From: Pohlia nutans
Lineage: Eukaryota > Streptophyta > Bryopsida > Bryales > Mniaceae
Assembly: GCA_022496805.1 (NCBI GenBank)
Contig: CM040085.1
Coordinates: 33,571,811-33,635,810 of the forward strand
DNA: 64,000 nucleotides
Direction of reading: 5' to 3'
Positions 12,328-24,380 of the stretch are shown here, piece after piece. The notes under the pieces are model-generated. The model made no database searches, was not told the origin of the DNA, and worked only from the letters and a program-made list of their open reading frames with translations. The translations under genes were made by a program, and so were the position numbers. Numbering within the stretch: position 1 is the stretch's first letter; each line of letters begins with the position of its first letter.

Positions 12328-12790
12328 GGGTCTCATATGCGATTCCTTGTGTGATTTCCTTGTGAGTGTCACTTTCCCACTGAGTTTTAAAGTTGTTTAT
12401 TCACTAACTTAATGTTAACTTACCTACTTGTAAAAGGAACTCGGGAAGGTCACTTCCAAATATTACATAATAAGGTGCAAACAAAGATAGGATCCAACCA
12501 TCCAAATAAAATTTTGAAGTTAAATTTATAAATGAATTACATTAATATAGGATGCTCAAAATTGATTACTAAAATAAAATGAGAATATTCTCAAAATATT
12601 ACTAATTATAGTAAGAAATAATTTTAATTTTAGGTACTCTTAAATACCCTTTTTCACACATGATACTCAAAAGATACAAAGAGTGATCTCCCCGAGAACA
12701 TGAAAGTATAATAAGTATTAACTTTTCAGGCTCAATGGGAAAAGTGACACTCAAAGGGAAACGCACATAGGGTAACTACTATAAGCTCCT
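12328..12790. mobile_element. Inverted-repeat element (about 460 bp)
   Basis: The left arm contains 'cttgtgagtgtcactttccc' and the right arm its inverse ('gggaaaagtgacactcaaag'), with looser pairing for another 30 bases outward. A single related end lies at about 19080. Exact borders and target duplication are not resolved. Confidence 0.5.
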
Positions 12791-13526
12791 TCTGCTTAGA
12801 AATAACCTTGTATTTTTTTTCTACGTATATAAGGACTTGATGTGTTTGTGGAGAACGCTTGCTGGCGTGGCTTAGGGGATGAATAAACCCTCACCGTAGA
12901 TCTAACAAGCTATGTAGGGAAAGAAGCAGAGAGGGACAGGGCCTAGCTAAAGGAAGATGTGATCTAGCCCCTCAGAGGTGTTCACTCAATGTATTCAATG
13001 CAAACCGCGTGCGAATAAGTGATTTTTCAACCCCCTATTTATTTTTAATGAAGTTTGATTTAGCTCCAAGATTTTGAGTCTTGTCATATAATCATTATTA
13101 TATCTTTCATTTAAAAAAATCTCTTGATTCAATTAAATTCAACAACATCTTAAAAACACAATTGAAGGTTGGACCAAAATGGTTGTATTTTCACTTCAAA
13201 CATTTATCAAGAATGCATTTGGATGACTACAACATCCAACTTTGGTATACATAAACCATATATGACCCTTCATTTATTGAGAATTTAAAATTATTTAAAT
13301 AAAATAAAATTACAATGTAATATAGGGGTCAAAGCTTTTTTTTAGTTGTATAGTGTATTTATTTTCTTCAAAAATTTGTAAGTAAAATTTATAGAGAATA
13401 AAGAAAATTCACAATATAAAATTTCAACATATTTAAACATTCAATAAGTTTTTCAAGTTTTTTTATTGATTTTTTACAATGTAATATAGGGAGTCAAAGA
13501 TTTGTTCACATGTGGTTGCAAATACA

Positions 13527-14042
13527 TTAACCCCTAAGTGCCAAAGGGTTTTCTTAAGATGCTAGATGTGTTATAATCTCCATCTTACTCAACTTTTATG
13601 AGTTACAATCTTAAAATACATGTGGAGCACAACAATAAGACAACATCCATACACTTAAACTTTGAAAGAATGCTATGAATTTCTTAATAATCAATTTATA
13701 AGAATTATCTTTGAAAATTCATTAAAAAATACATATTTAGTCATTATCACTTGGAATGAAGTATGATAGATCAAAATCATTGGTTTTATATGGTGGTTAG
13801 ATTGTTCAAGTTAGATCTAATATTATTTGATTAAAAACCTAAAGATTCCACTCCAGGCAGATTCTCAAAATTGTGACATTTTGAGATGCTGTCACTTCGA
13901 GGGCTTTAGAGGAAAATCAGTAAACTTCTTTTCAAATTTTCTTTTTGAAAGGTTGATAAGTTTCAATATCTACAAGGGAAAAAAAATTACGCTCAAAAAT
14001 TGTTATTTTGGCAAAAGTTATGGACATTTAAAGAGGGTTGAA
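13527..14042. mobile_element. Degenerate TTAA-type MITE (about 516 bp)
   Basis: Left end TTAACCCCTAAGTGCC followed by 'agatgtgttataat', shared with the element at 59515. The right end appears decayed: GGACATTTAAAGAGGGTTGAA, where the border TTAA has become TTGA. Six bases further on the next TTAA element begins. Confidence 0.5.
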
Positions 14043-14048
14043 CTTTTT

Positions 14049-14290
14049 TTAACCCTTAAAGGACAATGCAAGCCCCACGGGCTTGATAGTATTTTGGGAG
14101 AATCTTGCTCATAATTGCTACTCCGTTGCACCAAATGGGGTTTTTAAAATGCCAAACCGGGCACATTTGAGGGATCTATACTTCTTTAGAATAGAATCAA
14201 AGTAAATTAACAAGAGAATCATGCTTAAAATAGAGTTTAGGTGTGATTTTGGGTGTGGAATCGGGAAAGTATATGTCTTTTAAGGATTAA
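14049..14290. mobile_element. TTAA-flanked MITE, 240-bp family
   Basis: Ends TTAACCCTTAAAGGACA and TGTCTTTTAAGGATTAA. The copy at 31973-32205 is its reverse complement along the whole length, and 38339-38580 has related ends and the same 242-bp length. No coding capacity. Confidence 0.8.
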
Positions 14291-14929
14291 ACTCTAAAAT
14301 TTTGGATTGACCAAATATGGTCAATTAGGCAGTTTATGGGTTAAGTGAACCCCGAGTCTAGTCCAATCCCACCCACTGAAGGTGCATGCTTCAACCTTAC
14401 TGCACTAGGAGAAAAAAAAGACATTTGCACATGGGATTTCATATGGGAAGTGGGACAAAATTCCCACAATAATTGTAACTTTCTTGGGATGATTTTAGTG
14501 TATTTTTTATCTGCATTAGGAATTTCGGAACCCATTGATTTCGGACGATTTCAGTGCGATTTCCGATATTTCATGGGTGCGTGTATTTTTCGAACTGATT
14601 CCGCATCGTTGCATCATTCATCGCAACTGCACTGATTTGACATCATGATCGTACAAGCGAATATAGTACTGATTCGACACGATTGATACATCTATTGAAA
14701 ACGTGCAAATTCTTCACTTTGTACAGTTGTCAAATGTCGTGTCTTAATCGTCTTAAAACCCACACTGATTCAGTGTGTTTTCCGAGCGACATCATCTTTT
14801 CTATATCTAACTTTTTTTCTTCCTATATCTAAATTTGGTCAAAATAATTTTATTAAAAAAATTAAAAAATTAAAATAAAAAAAATTCTCTACCCGAACAT
14901 TATTTCGGGTTGCCCAAACCAACTACTTG

Positions 14930-15060
14930 CGCTGCCCGAACCCACGGTGGGGCACACCACAGTTCCCCAAGCTTTATTGCCGGTGATAGGAATTGAACTT
15001 GAGACCTCCCAACTACACACCATGCTTTAAACCACCAAACCACCTTAAAGTCTTATTGCA
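14930..15060 (-). repeat. tRNA-derived SINE-like sequence
   Basis: Read on the - strand: 'ggtggtttggtggtttaaag', then 'tgggaggtctcaagttcaat' and 'tcctatcacc'. This has the look of plant tRNA-derived SINE heads, with GTTCAATTCC as B box. The A/T-rich stretch at 14820-14885 would be the tail. It lies inside the long-inverted-repeat element. Target duplications were not found. Confidence 0.5.
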
Positions 15061-15144
15061 AGCACTTGAACTCTTTTGATAATTATAAAGGAATGAAACC
15101 ATTGGCAATTTTTTTGCTATGTATATGTAATTCTTTTTTCAAAA

Positions 15145-15710
15145 TTTTTTTTGCACTACAACACGCAGGCCTTTTTCTATATCTTGAAAAAATTTCAGAA
15201 TATTTTGATTTTTATTTTTTTTGAGCCAAAATCGTGATGGCAGATCATGGCTGTGAGCTGTTTTTTTTTTTTCAGCGGACTTTGAATGTTTTTAACAATG
15301 TGAAAAAAACTTTTTTTCCAAATTTATTTTTGCACTAGATTATGCAGGACTTTTTCTATATCTAGGATTTTTTCAGAATATTCTGAATTTATTTATTTTA
15401 TGCCAAAATCGTGGTGGCTGTGAGCTATTTTTTTTAAGCAGACTTTGGATGCTTTTTTGCGATGTAAAAAAAAATTCCAATTTTTTTTGAGTAGATCATG
15501 CAAGCATTTTTCTATATCTAAAAAAAATTCAAATTTTTTTGAATTTATTTTTTGTTTTGCCAAAATCTTAAAGGTTGTTAACTGTTTTTTTATTTTCAAT
15601 AGACTTTAGATGTTTTTAGCAATGTAAAAAACTCTTTCTATTCCAAATATTTTTGCACTCCAGTATACAAGTTTTTTTCTATACCAAGAAAAAAAATTCA
15701 ATGGTTTGAA
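15145..15710. repeat. Degenerate tandem repeat, about 165-bp period
   Basis: Four diverged units, each with 'ttgcactagattatgcagg'-like then 'tttttctatatc' words at about 15153, 15329, 15489 and 15651, alternating with 'gccaaaatcgtggtggctgt' and T-rich tracts. Confidence 0.65.
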
Positions 15711-16901
15711 TGTTGTAGCAAGCTATTAAAAGGTCTTGCAATTTTATTTTTTTGAAAAGTTGCTCAAATTGAGTTCAAAGAAAGTCTCATTTTAAACTCA
15801 ATTTAACTTGCAATGCTTCGAAAGATCATGTTTTGGTCGATGCCCCCTTATGAGCTGCCCAAGACTAAAAAAATTATAAATTAAATTATAATTATAATTA
15901 TTTTCTAATAGGAAATCAAGTATGCTTTCAAACCCAATTTGAATCGTGCCAATCCAAGTTAAACTCCGCCTAGGAGAACTTTCAAAAAAACAACACCTCT
16001 ACATTGTCTCGTGTTACAAATTTTACTATTTTGAAAATGTAATGTTGTCCTTTTCTGTACAATTTTTTTTCTCCCATTATGAAAAGTACAATGATAACCA
16101 ATAATACCAAATTTGAATTCTAAAAATATAAAATGTAATTTCATTGAAATTTTAATGTTCATTGCTTCTAAATTCTATAAATGAAGATCTAAAAATGTTT
16201 TGGGAAATTTGACCGTAAGAATAATTTAAAAAGATTCTTGGAATATTCCAAAAGATTCCAAAAGAGAATATTAAAATATTTTTGGTATTTTCTCTATTTA
16301 TTATATTTCATCAATAAATCAATAGTTTTAAAACACTATAAACTTTTTTTGTCGAAAAGTATGACATGGTATTGTAGTGCGAAAACACATCCTTGAATGC
16401 GAGTGACGTCGAGAAATATAAATCACTCATTCTCAAATTGAAAACTTGTACTATAACTACACGAATGTCATACGACAATAATTTGCATTATCATAGATGT
16501 TGAAATCGCACGGATGTAATAAAAGGCGTTGATATGATACGTATACGATACTAGATCCGCATTAAAGGCAATTGCATGTCATCCGTGTCTTATTAACTAT
16601 GTAATGTAGATACACAATTAACGCACGAATTCCGTCAAGCACGACTTTCGTGCAGAAACAACACTTTTTCCATAATCATTGTAAAGACATTGCATCAACA
16701 TCTTAGTAATGTATGTCACTTCCGTACCATAACGACATTTCTAAATGCACGTATGACGTGCGGAATCAGTGTTCAACGATAAATGCACTGAAATCGTGCA
16801 AAATCAGTGGGGTCCGAAATTCCTGATGTGAGAAAATTACAATTGTGAGAAATTTGTCCGCATTTCCCATATGGGAATCTTGTATTTATCTCCCTGTGCT
16901 G

Positions 16902-17980
16902 TTACACTCAACTGCATGCATGCGACGTCAACAAGCCAGATGATTTCGTAAAGGACACGACAACATGCATGCTACGTGGGAACTGAAAAGTCCTGATCGA
17001 AATCATAACTTGGCACATCGATTCAATAGAAATATTGTCACGATGCAGAAGATCGATCAGTTGCATTTCTCAAGCAATCGAACATCCCTGACAGTCAACC
17101 CTGTGAAGTGTGAACTCAGCAATATCTAGAAATCAACTTGACATAGATTCAACTATCGTGTTCAAAGTGCCATTTAGCTCCAGGGTGAATCATTTGATTT
17201 TCCTTGTCTATACATTCGTGTGGAGTGATTCTCTTCCGGAGTTGCAGTAATGAGCAAATAATCGAACCAGTGTAGACATACGAACGTAGACAATGTCTTT
17301 AAACCATCGATCCTCACGGACATGGAAAGACGTGGATTCCACCGATGCCCGTTGCAGAGTGAACTCCAGTATTAATAATAATATTTCGGCTTACTTTATG
17401 TTAGTGCTGCTTTTTACCATTTTCTGCGAGAATGTGAGGGAACCCTCTTCAGGCCCTTCAACATAATTGCTGTCTCTACTTCTGTGTACTGTATCAACCT
17501 TCGAATTGACGTCAATGTCAGTTGTAATAATGGTTGCTCTCGGCAATGAGAACATTTTATTTCAACTCCGCACTAGAAATCATTAACTTCTAATTTCAGA
17601 ACACCACCATAATCAGAGTGCCATGATTTTGAGCCGAATTCAGACAAGCTGGAATGACACGTCTCATTAATATCCAGATAACACCGTCTCTGGCATAATT
17701 AATGCCGGCAAACAGGACTAGTAATTCAACATCAGTATAATTTCTAGAATTACGACTTATACCAACCCATCATGTACTGAGAGTGGCAATAAACTTGCAA
17801 GAGTGACAACTGAGTCTGTAGACCGTATTTTCAATTTTTCATCAATGAACTAGCCACCGTCGTCTCAGACAAGTAGCATTACATTCTAAGAGGATGGTAG
17901 AGATCTGGCTGCCTCATTCAGTGCTGTTGGCTTAAACTTCTTGAGCATCGTCACAAACTTAACTGTGAATTAGCTGAACA
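16902..17980. other. Upstream flank of the B3 gene
   Basis: Sequence of more even composition than the AT-rich spacers, with no supported frame, between the 2.5 kb element and the B3 start codon. It should hold the B3 promoter and leader. I could not place a TATA box or start site with confidence. Confidence 0.4.
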
Positions 17981-18837
17981 ATGGCGAGGCCACGGCCGAC
18001 AAAAGCTTACGTGGAGGAATGGAGGAGCTTGTGGGAGGCAGACTTGGAGGCCATAGCCTACAATGGAGCCACCTGCGATCCCACACGAGTGGACCCCAAA
18101 GTGCTGCAATGGGCCAAGCAAAACTGTTCGCACAAGCCGCACTTCATCAAAATCGTCAACAAGAATGCAGCAGTTGGTCGACCTGGCCTGAAGCCTCGCA
18201 CTGCATCTTACTGTCAAATGGTAAGTACCTCATATCAATTCTATCAACCATTTCACACGGAACCTCGTCCAATTCACTGGGAAGTCTACATTTCTGCCAA
18301 GCTGCCGTTTATAGCAAGTGGTTGTTCAATTTTAGCAAGTGATTACCAAGAATTTACCATCATTCTTGTACCCGTTACTGCCTGGTAATATGGTCAGGGT
18401 TCCTTGTGATTCAAAAGCCTTGTTGTTTAAATCGTTTGTGTAACAGTAACGTTTGAGTTCAGACAGTTCCAACTCCGTTCGTGAAAGAGCACTTTCGGAA
18501 GCTGGAGAGGGTGGTGAGACTGGAAAATGAAGACTCCGGAAAAACGTGGAAGGTTTCATTTGGAGCTCCACGAAATGATTCATATTGGCAGCAAGGATGG
18601 TTTCGATTCGCTTCTGGAAACAACCTCAAGCCGGGGGAGGTCATCGTGTTCGTGCTGGTGGGAAACTCCCACTTCCATTTCACTCGTTTTGATGAAAACG
18701 GCAACAAAATAACCAGCCATAACAACACTGATGATCTTACCGCCACAGTCAAGAAAGAATGCAGTACTACTGGTTGCTCTTCCCAGAGCCACGACGCCGT
18801 GTGGGCGAAAAGCGATGAGTCTACACAGGATTCATGA
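17981..18837 (+). CDS. B3-domain DNA-binding protein (2 exons)
   Basis: Plant-specific B3 family protein, probably a nuclear transcription regulator of the REM-like kind. Exon 1 is 17981-18220 and exon 2 is 18463-18837, joined in phase 0 (donor GTAAGT, acceptor TTCAG), giving 204 residues. Residues 51-60 (HKPHFIKIVN) open the B3 fold, 82-92 (VPTPFVKEHF region) form the second strand and helix, and 104-161 carry SGKTWKVSF, W122, GWFRFA, LKPGEVIVF and FHFTRFDENG, the standard closing strands. The first 45 residues are basic then acidic and unrecognised. The tail (162-204) is polar. The start is the first ATG in frame. Odd: after the stop a second frame stays open to 18979 with a plausible acidic/basic tail. 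Family is firm; target unknown. Confidence 0.85.
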
Positions 18838-19473
18838 GGTGGTGAGCTCGGATTCTATCCATGGAGCCGGATCTCACCTGGAATCGGATGATCCACCTGC
18901 CTGCAAGAGAACAAGGAACTTGTGCAAGGTGCTGAAGCATGACGCTGCACATGACTTTGAAGAAGATGCACAGCTCTGAGCTTCAGAACTCGACACATGT
19001 TAAAACTTTCCTTCTGTAAGTAGGTGACTAAGCTTAAGCAGGTCATTTTGTACACATGTCAAAACTCGAAATCTTGTACAGGGAAAAGTGACACTCACAG
19101 GGGAATCAACACAGGGGAACCGAATGAGCTCCTTGTGATGGAAACATATCAAATCCTTCAGACAGTACTAAAGAACACCCCTTTTCATAACTTCAGAAGT
19201 AAAGTAGCATTTTTAAGTTTCATGCTCTATTTCATTCCATCTTCCTCTTTTGGTCACAAGATGGATTAGGAAAATATCCCAAGGCCTCGAGGAGAGTTTG
19301 AAATGGAATGTAGAGTACATTAGGATTTGCAAGGTTGCATGTGCTCTATTTTACTTTTTTGTCTCATGTAACTTTTATAGTTGGATAAACTCATTATCAA
19401 CTTCCAACCCCAATATTTATTATTCTATACATCCAATGATTCCATTGATTAAAATTCTGAATCCGTAGGGGTT
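18838..19473. other. 3' flank of the B3 gene
   Basis: Holds the out-of-frame extension to 18979 and, near 19080-19110, a solo end 'gggaaaagtgacactcacag' related to the element at 12328-12790. Nothing else supported. Confidence 0.45.
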
Positions 19474-19727
19474 AAGGCCATATTCGTTATATTGAGACTT
19501 TTCGCAGTCTCATTTTTATCTTCGACTCAAAGATAAACCGTTTTATCTCTTTACTAGTATTTTTTTATAAATAGGTAACAACATCAACTTTTAGAATTTC
19601 ATTATAGAATCACTATTTGAGCATTATTATTTTTTGGTTTCAATTACTAGTCTTAAAATGAATTTTTGAATAACTAGCATTCCGTCTCAAAATCTGCGAA
19701 AAGTCTCAATATAACGAATATGGCCTT
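19474..19727. mobile_element. MITE with AAGGCCATATTCG ends (254 bp)
   Basis: Left end AAGGCCATATTCGTTATA and right end TATAACGAATATGGCCTT are inverse copies, extending inward to 'gagacttttcgca'. Flanks GGTT at 19470-19473 and GGTT at 19728-19731 may be the duplication. A second copy lies at 20662-20915. Superfamily not determined. Confidence 0.75.
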
Positions 19728-20661
19728 GGTTCAATTGGTAGAGGTTGGTTCAATGTACTCCATTGATGATTGAAAGACAGCAATTCATACGTACGGAAAA
19801 ATGTAAGATGAAAATTAGAGTTTGAGTTTAAGGATAACTCTATTGTGTACTGGGAGCTGATACTGGGAGCTATTCTATCGGCAGAGCCGGAAATGGAGAC
19901 GACCACCCACGGTTGTAGGCGACATCGACCACGGTATTAGGGTCGTGGACCACGGTCTTGGGTGGTCGCTCAGATTTGAACCCTTCAGACAGGGTTTAGG
20001 GAATCTGTTTGATTTCCAATGTTTGATTTGAGACCTCGACTGTAAGACGACTAGAATGCCTTTTGTTTCATGAAATTTGTGGTAAGCTCAACCTTCTCTA
20101 ATGACACGCTCTATAATTACACATATGTTCAAAATTTGTTATGTTGTGTACATTGGACAACTTCCACATGTTAGGTTGTGAACACATGCCACAGTGCATT
20201 TAGAAACTCGCAATTTATTTATTTTCAGAAAATAGTAAGAGTTAACTAAAAGAGTGTCTCAAAGTGGAAACTCACCTTATACTCACATGAGGCTAGTTTT
20301 CAGTTCAAAAAGACTGCAAAACTAGTCTATGGTGAGTTGAAGAATAATCTAAAGCAAGGCCCTCCATCGCCTATGGGAGTAAAACTTATGAATTCCCCAA
20401 TGCTAGAAGAAAGTTCCCACCAAGCCCAAGGGACTATTGATGAAGGGACCAAGAGACTATTCATAAACAATCCTTGTCAAAAATTGATAATATTAGGTAG
20501 CAACTCCATATAGACTCAAAAGAACTCACTCTTTGTATTCAAAGTTTTTGAATTTGATCATTCATACTCAAAATATTGTATTTTGAAGTTTATCGATCTT
20601 ATAGTTTTGGTTAGACAATATGTCTTATTGGATACCACTAACAAGGCTTCATTTTCATTTA
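19728..20661. other. Spacer between two copies of one MITE
   Basis: No supported gene; a 66-residue - strand frame at 19706-19906 runs into the MITE end and is not called. Confidence 0.45.
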
Positions 20662-20915
20662 AAGGCCATATTCGTTATATGGAGACTTTTCGCAGTCTCA
20701 TTTTTATCTTCGACTCGAAGATAAACCGTGGTATCTCCTTACTACTATTTTTTATAAACATTTAACAACACCACCTTTTGGAATTTCATTATAGAATCAC
20801 TATTTGAGCATTAATTTTTTTTTGGTTTCAATTATTATTTTTTAAATGAATTTTTGAATAACTGGCATTTTGTCTCAAAATCAACTAAAAGTCTCAATAT
20901 AACGAATATGACCAT
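20662..20915. mobile_element. Second MITE with AAGGCCATATTCG ends
   Basis: Same orientation and length as 19474-19727 and closely similar throughout. The right end is slightly decayed (GAATATGACC). Flanks are T-rich, so the target duplication cannot be read. Confidence 0.75.
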
Positions 20916-22131
20916 TTTTTTAGTTAGCAGGGCTAAAAATTGACATTTAAAGTTTTTTTTTTCTTTGTTTTCAAAATAATTGTTTTTTGGAGATATTAGA
21001 GATATTTGCAAAGTAACTTAGTGAATGATCCTTCTTTTGGTACCCACCTAGACCTTGGGATAAAACCAAAAAGTAATGGAGATTCCTAACATTCTTGATT
21101 GTCATAGAATAGTGAGCTGGAAGTAGTGAGCTTAGGAATAGTGAGGCTCATGCTTGCTAGTGAACTATAGGACCAGTGAATAGTGAGTTTGGGCCTTGAC
21201 TCGTTGAAAATAGCAAGTTGCATGTAATTCCCACACAACTCATGCGACATCAGTGCCATCCCCAACAAAACTCAGTCACCTAAAGTAAAAGCACCCAATT
21301 TCAACAGTGTACCCAATGCCGATAATTTCTAGACCTGTCATTCATTTTAGAACCCAAATCTAAGCACATCATAGAGCCTTTATTGTTTGTTGACAAAAAT
21401 AATAAGCTATCTATGGTCTACCTAAATTTATGTTCTAGAATGACTACCATGTTTAGAAATTATCAGCATTGGATACACTGTTGGAATTGGGTGCTCCTAT
21501 CTTAGCTTTAATTTCTGAAAATAAATCTCATACTACATTTTTTTTTTTAACCAAACACAGTTTCTATATTTGGGATTCGCCGGGTCTTTGTTGTTGACAC
21601 ATGGCCAAAAACCAGTGTTTTTGCTACTTCACGGATATATCTATATAGCCCAAAAAAACCACTAATACCATGTGAATAAATTATAAAATTTTAATAGTCT
21701 ACTGATAGCCTCGTCATAAGCATGAGTAGGTTGTGGTTCTTCAACTCTTAGTCAACTCCATATCTATTTTTTTCAACTTCAGATGAAAACCAGCCACAGT
21801 TTGAGGAGACCTACAGTACCTAAAACCATAAATATAAAGAGTATAGCGTTGATATAATCATCAGACATCAATGCAAAAGCCTGTGGAGGAATCGAACCCC
21901 CAAGCTGCCAAAGCAAGCTCCATATTTTGTCAAAATGTGAGTATCAGTATGACATCACAATACACGTATCAGTATCTACAACCCTCGTACATTTCAGATT
22001 TCCAACCCCAAAAAATTTGTAGGCTATTTAGAACACCCCGCTCACACCACCATTGCACTGAGCTCAACTGATGCATGAAAGTCCAGCGTGCCGCCACAAA
22101 CTTGCTAAGAGGTTAATATAAATACCCTTCA
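20916..22131. other. Spacer
   Basis: A local repeat of 'gcccattttagaacccaaat'-like and 'atgctgataatttctaaaca' inverse words near 21300-21480 forms a loose inverted pair. No gene seen. Confidence 0.4.
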
Positions 22132-22206
22132 ACTAAATCTGGAATTGCTTCAACACCGAATTCCTTTAATATTATATTTCGGTGTTAAAGCAATTCCAGA
22201 CTTAGT
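22132..22206. other. Near-perfect hairpin, small-RNA candidate
   Basis: Arms 22132-22160 and 22178-22206 pair over 29 bases with two mismatches, around a 17-base AT-rich loop. The arms include CTGGAATTGCTTCAACACCG and its inverse. Size and pairing fit a plant microRNA precursor or a small foldback element. No target duplication was recognised. Confidence 0.5.
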
Positions 22207-24380
22207 CACTTTGACACAGAATCTCTGAAGTTTTGGTGATTGTAAGTCTGGAATTTGTGTTGAGCGTTCATGTTCCAAGCTCCACCTTGTATAGGAAAGC
22301 TTTAGGCTGCAATTTGCTTACATTTCGTGGACCAATAGAGCACCAGTCAGAATCCAAACTTACCATTCTTACTTGGAATCGAACGTATAAATAACAACTC
22401 ACTTTGCTGATTGACTTAGTCTCACCTCACTCATGGCAGCTGCAAGTGACCAAAGGAATCGTACAATAATTGATAAATCCATTTTCTGAGCAAAACCATC
22501 ACTTGAACTGCTTGCCCTGAAGCTCTACCATCTGAAATAATCTGGTTTCTAAACATTAAGATAATCCTAAAATGACATTCAGTGCCTACTTCATCTCTGG
22601 AAATGATACTAAAAATATATATACAAGGTCAGTTTCCCAATAACATAGACACAGCTTGAGTTGTCAAGCGCAATTATTGATGCCTTGTCCTGCACTGTTA
22701 TTGATATTATAAAAATCTCAGTTAACTGCACAGAGTACCTGGACTTTAGTTTCTTTTCCTAACCAGGTCAACTGTAAACGGCACCATGTCAGCTGTAAAT
22801 AGAATAGAAGTCTCTATACCTCAGTCGTTGTGCATTTTGCCGTATTTGCTCCATTTTATTCTTCATGTTTTAATGAGCAGGACTATCAGGAAGGAAACTA
22901 GGGCGTAAAAAACCAGCGATACACCTAATGCATCAATAACACAACAAAAAAAACCTCGCAACTAAACAGATACAACCAACTAGAGGTCAAAAGCTCATTT
23001 ACGCTGAAAGAGCACACATCCGTCAGTCCATACCTGAAGAGACGACACCCTGGACAAAGATCATATACAGGTAATTAGAGCGTAAATCAAAGCAAGACAT
23101 AAGTTTGGGCCTTCCAAGGATTAACACAACTAGAAGTTCATATTTTAGAGGTGGAAGCATATAACGTCATTACTACATTCACAAGAAGCCAGACAAGAAT
23201 CGTTATCCAACTGTTAAGCCCTAAACAAGGGCATGTACGCAACCGCAAGGTGAGCCCGCACCAAGTTCATCTGCAATTCTGTACATCATGTTCAATGCAC
23301 CATAAAAATAAACGCAACAAAAAGCAGAATTACACAAGTTAAAGATCCGTTCACATTTTTGTAAGCAAAAACAAAAATCTGTTATGATATCCCATCCCAC
23401 AGAGAAGAACCTTTAGAAATGTCAAAAGGTAAGCAGGGTAAATAAAAAATTAACAAAGGCCCGTCAACAGATACACGTTGGTTAGGATCCCAAATAGCAT
23501 CTCCCTGGTAGAAATGCAATATAAGCATATAAACCAACTTGATGATTACAAACCCACTAGGATGCCAGTGCCACATTAAGCATCAATGTTAGTATCACAG
23601 ATAAAAACATTAGAAAAAAATTCTAAGTTCTGACATAACGTCGACATGAACTTATTGTCAACAGGACACCCTTACATCTTGAACCACTGAGTTCTACAAA
23701 GTACTACACGTCAGCCCTGCGATAGAAAATTCCGTCAGCACAGCTGCCATCAGCATTCTCAACACTACATGTCACAAATCACCGCAACCTACATCAATAT
23801 GCGCTTGAAACACCAAGGCAAGTGTTATATAAACTTGACAAGAAACTCGCACTCTAATAAAGATCTGCCCACATTCGTCAGCATCAGTATTCCACAGGAC
23901 CACCAAGTTAGGATCCACGCCAATGCATCCAGAAAGCGCTTCACTGCAGCACGTCTTCTTTATCTCCCTGCAATCAAAAGATTTTTGATTGTGTCCATTT
24001 GAAGCACAAACCTACAGCCAACAAGATTTCTCACGGTATAATCTTCAAGATATCAAGGCCGATGCATTGCACTCACTCCATGAGCCTGTGTAGACCAGTC
24101 CAGGTGAGACAGACAGCCTAAACGACATGCTGAGATACGATCTCAGGCAATGTCTCAGAGGCCATCTCCTCATACTGGCATCACCTAAAAAGAAAACAAG
24201 CTCTCCATCGCAACTCCAGACTGCCTCCAGTATAGGTCGATTCTCAAAAACCTCAACATGGAATCGCACAATGATTCATGACACCGATCATGTAAAGACC
24301 CAAGCAGGCAGGAACCCGGATTGTTCTTTACAGCAACAAAGATATATTCTACCAAGTTGTTCGCATGGATGATAGTGGGA
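22207..24380. other. 3' flank and probable 3' UTR of SF1
   Basis: Sequence of mixed composition downstream of the SF1 stop. Part of it is expected to be the 3' untranslated region on the - strand, possibly with introns. No second gene supported; frames here are short and featureless. Confidence 0.4.

Larger units (their letters stand above)
14400..16901. mobile_element. Long-inverted-repeat DNA element (2.5 kb)
   Basis: About 160 bases at each end are inverse copies. Landmarks on the left are 'catatgggaa', 'aggaatttcgga' and 'cgatttcagtgc', each met in inverse order at 16770-16890. Borders read TTA then CTGCACTAGGAGA on the left and TCTCCCTGTGCTG then TTA on the right, suggesting a three-base TTA duplication. 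The interior holds a tandem repeat and a SINE-like piece but no transposase frame. A non-autonomous PIF/Harbinger-like element is the best fit; a foldback element is possible. Confidence 0.65.
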
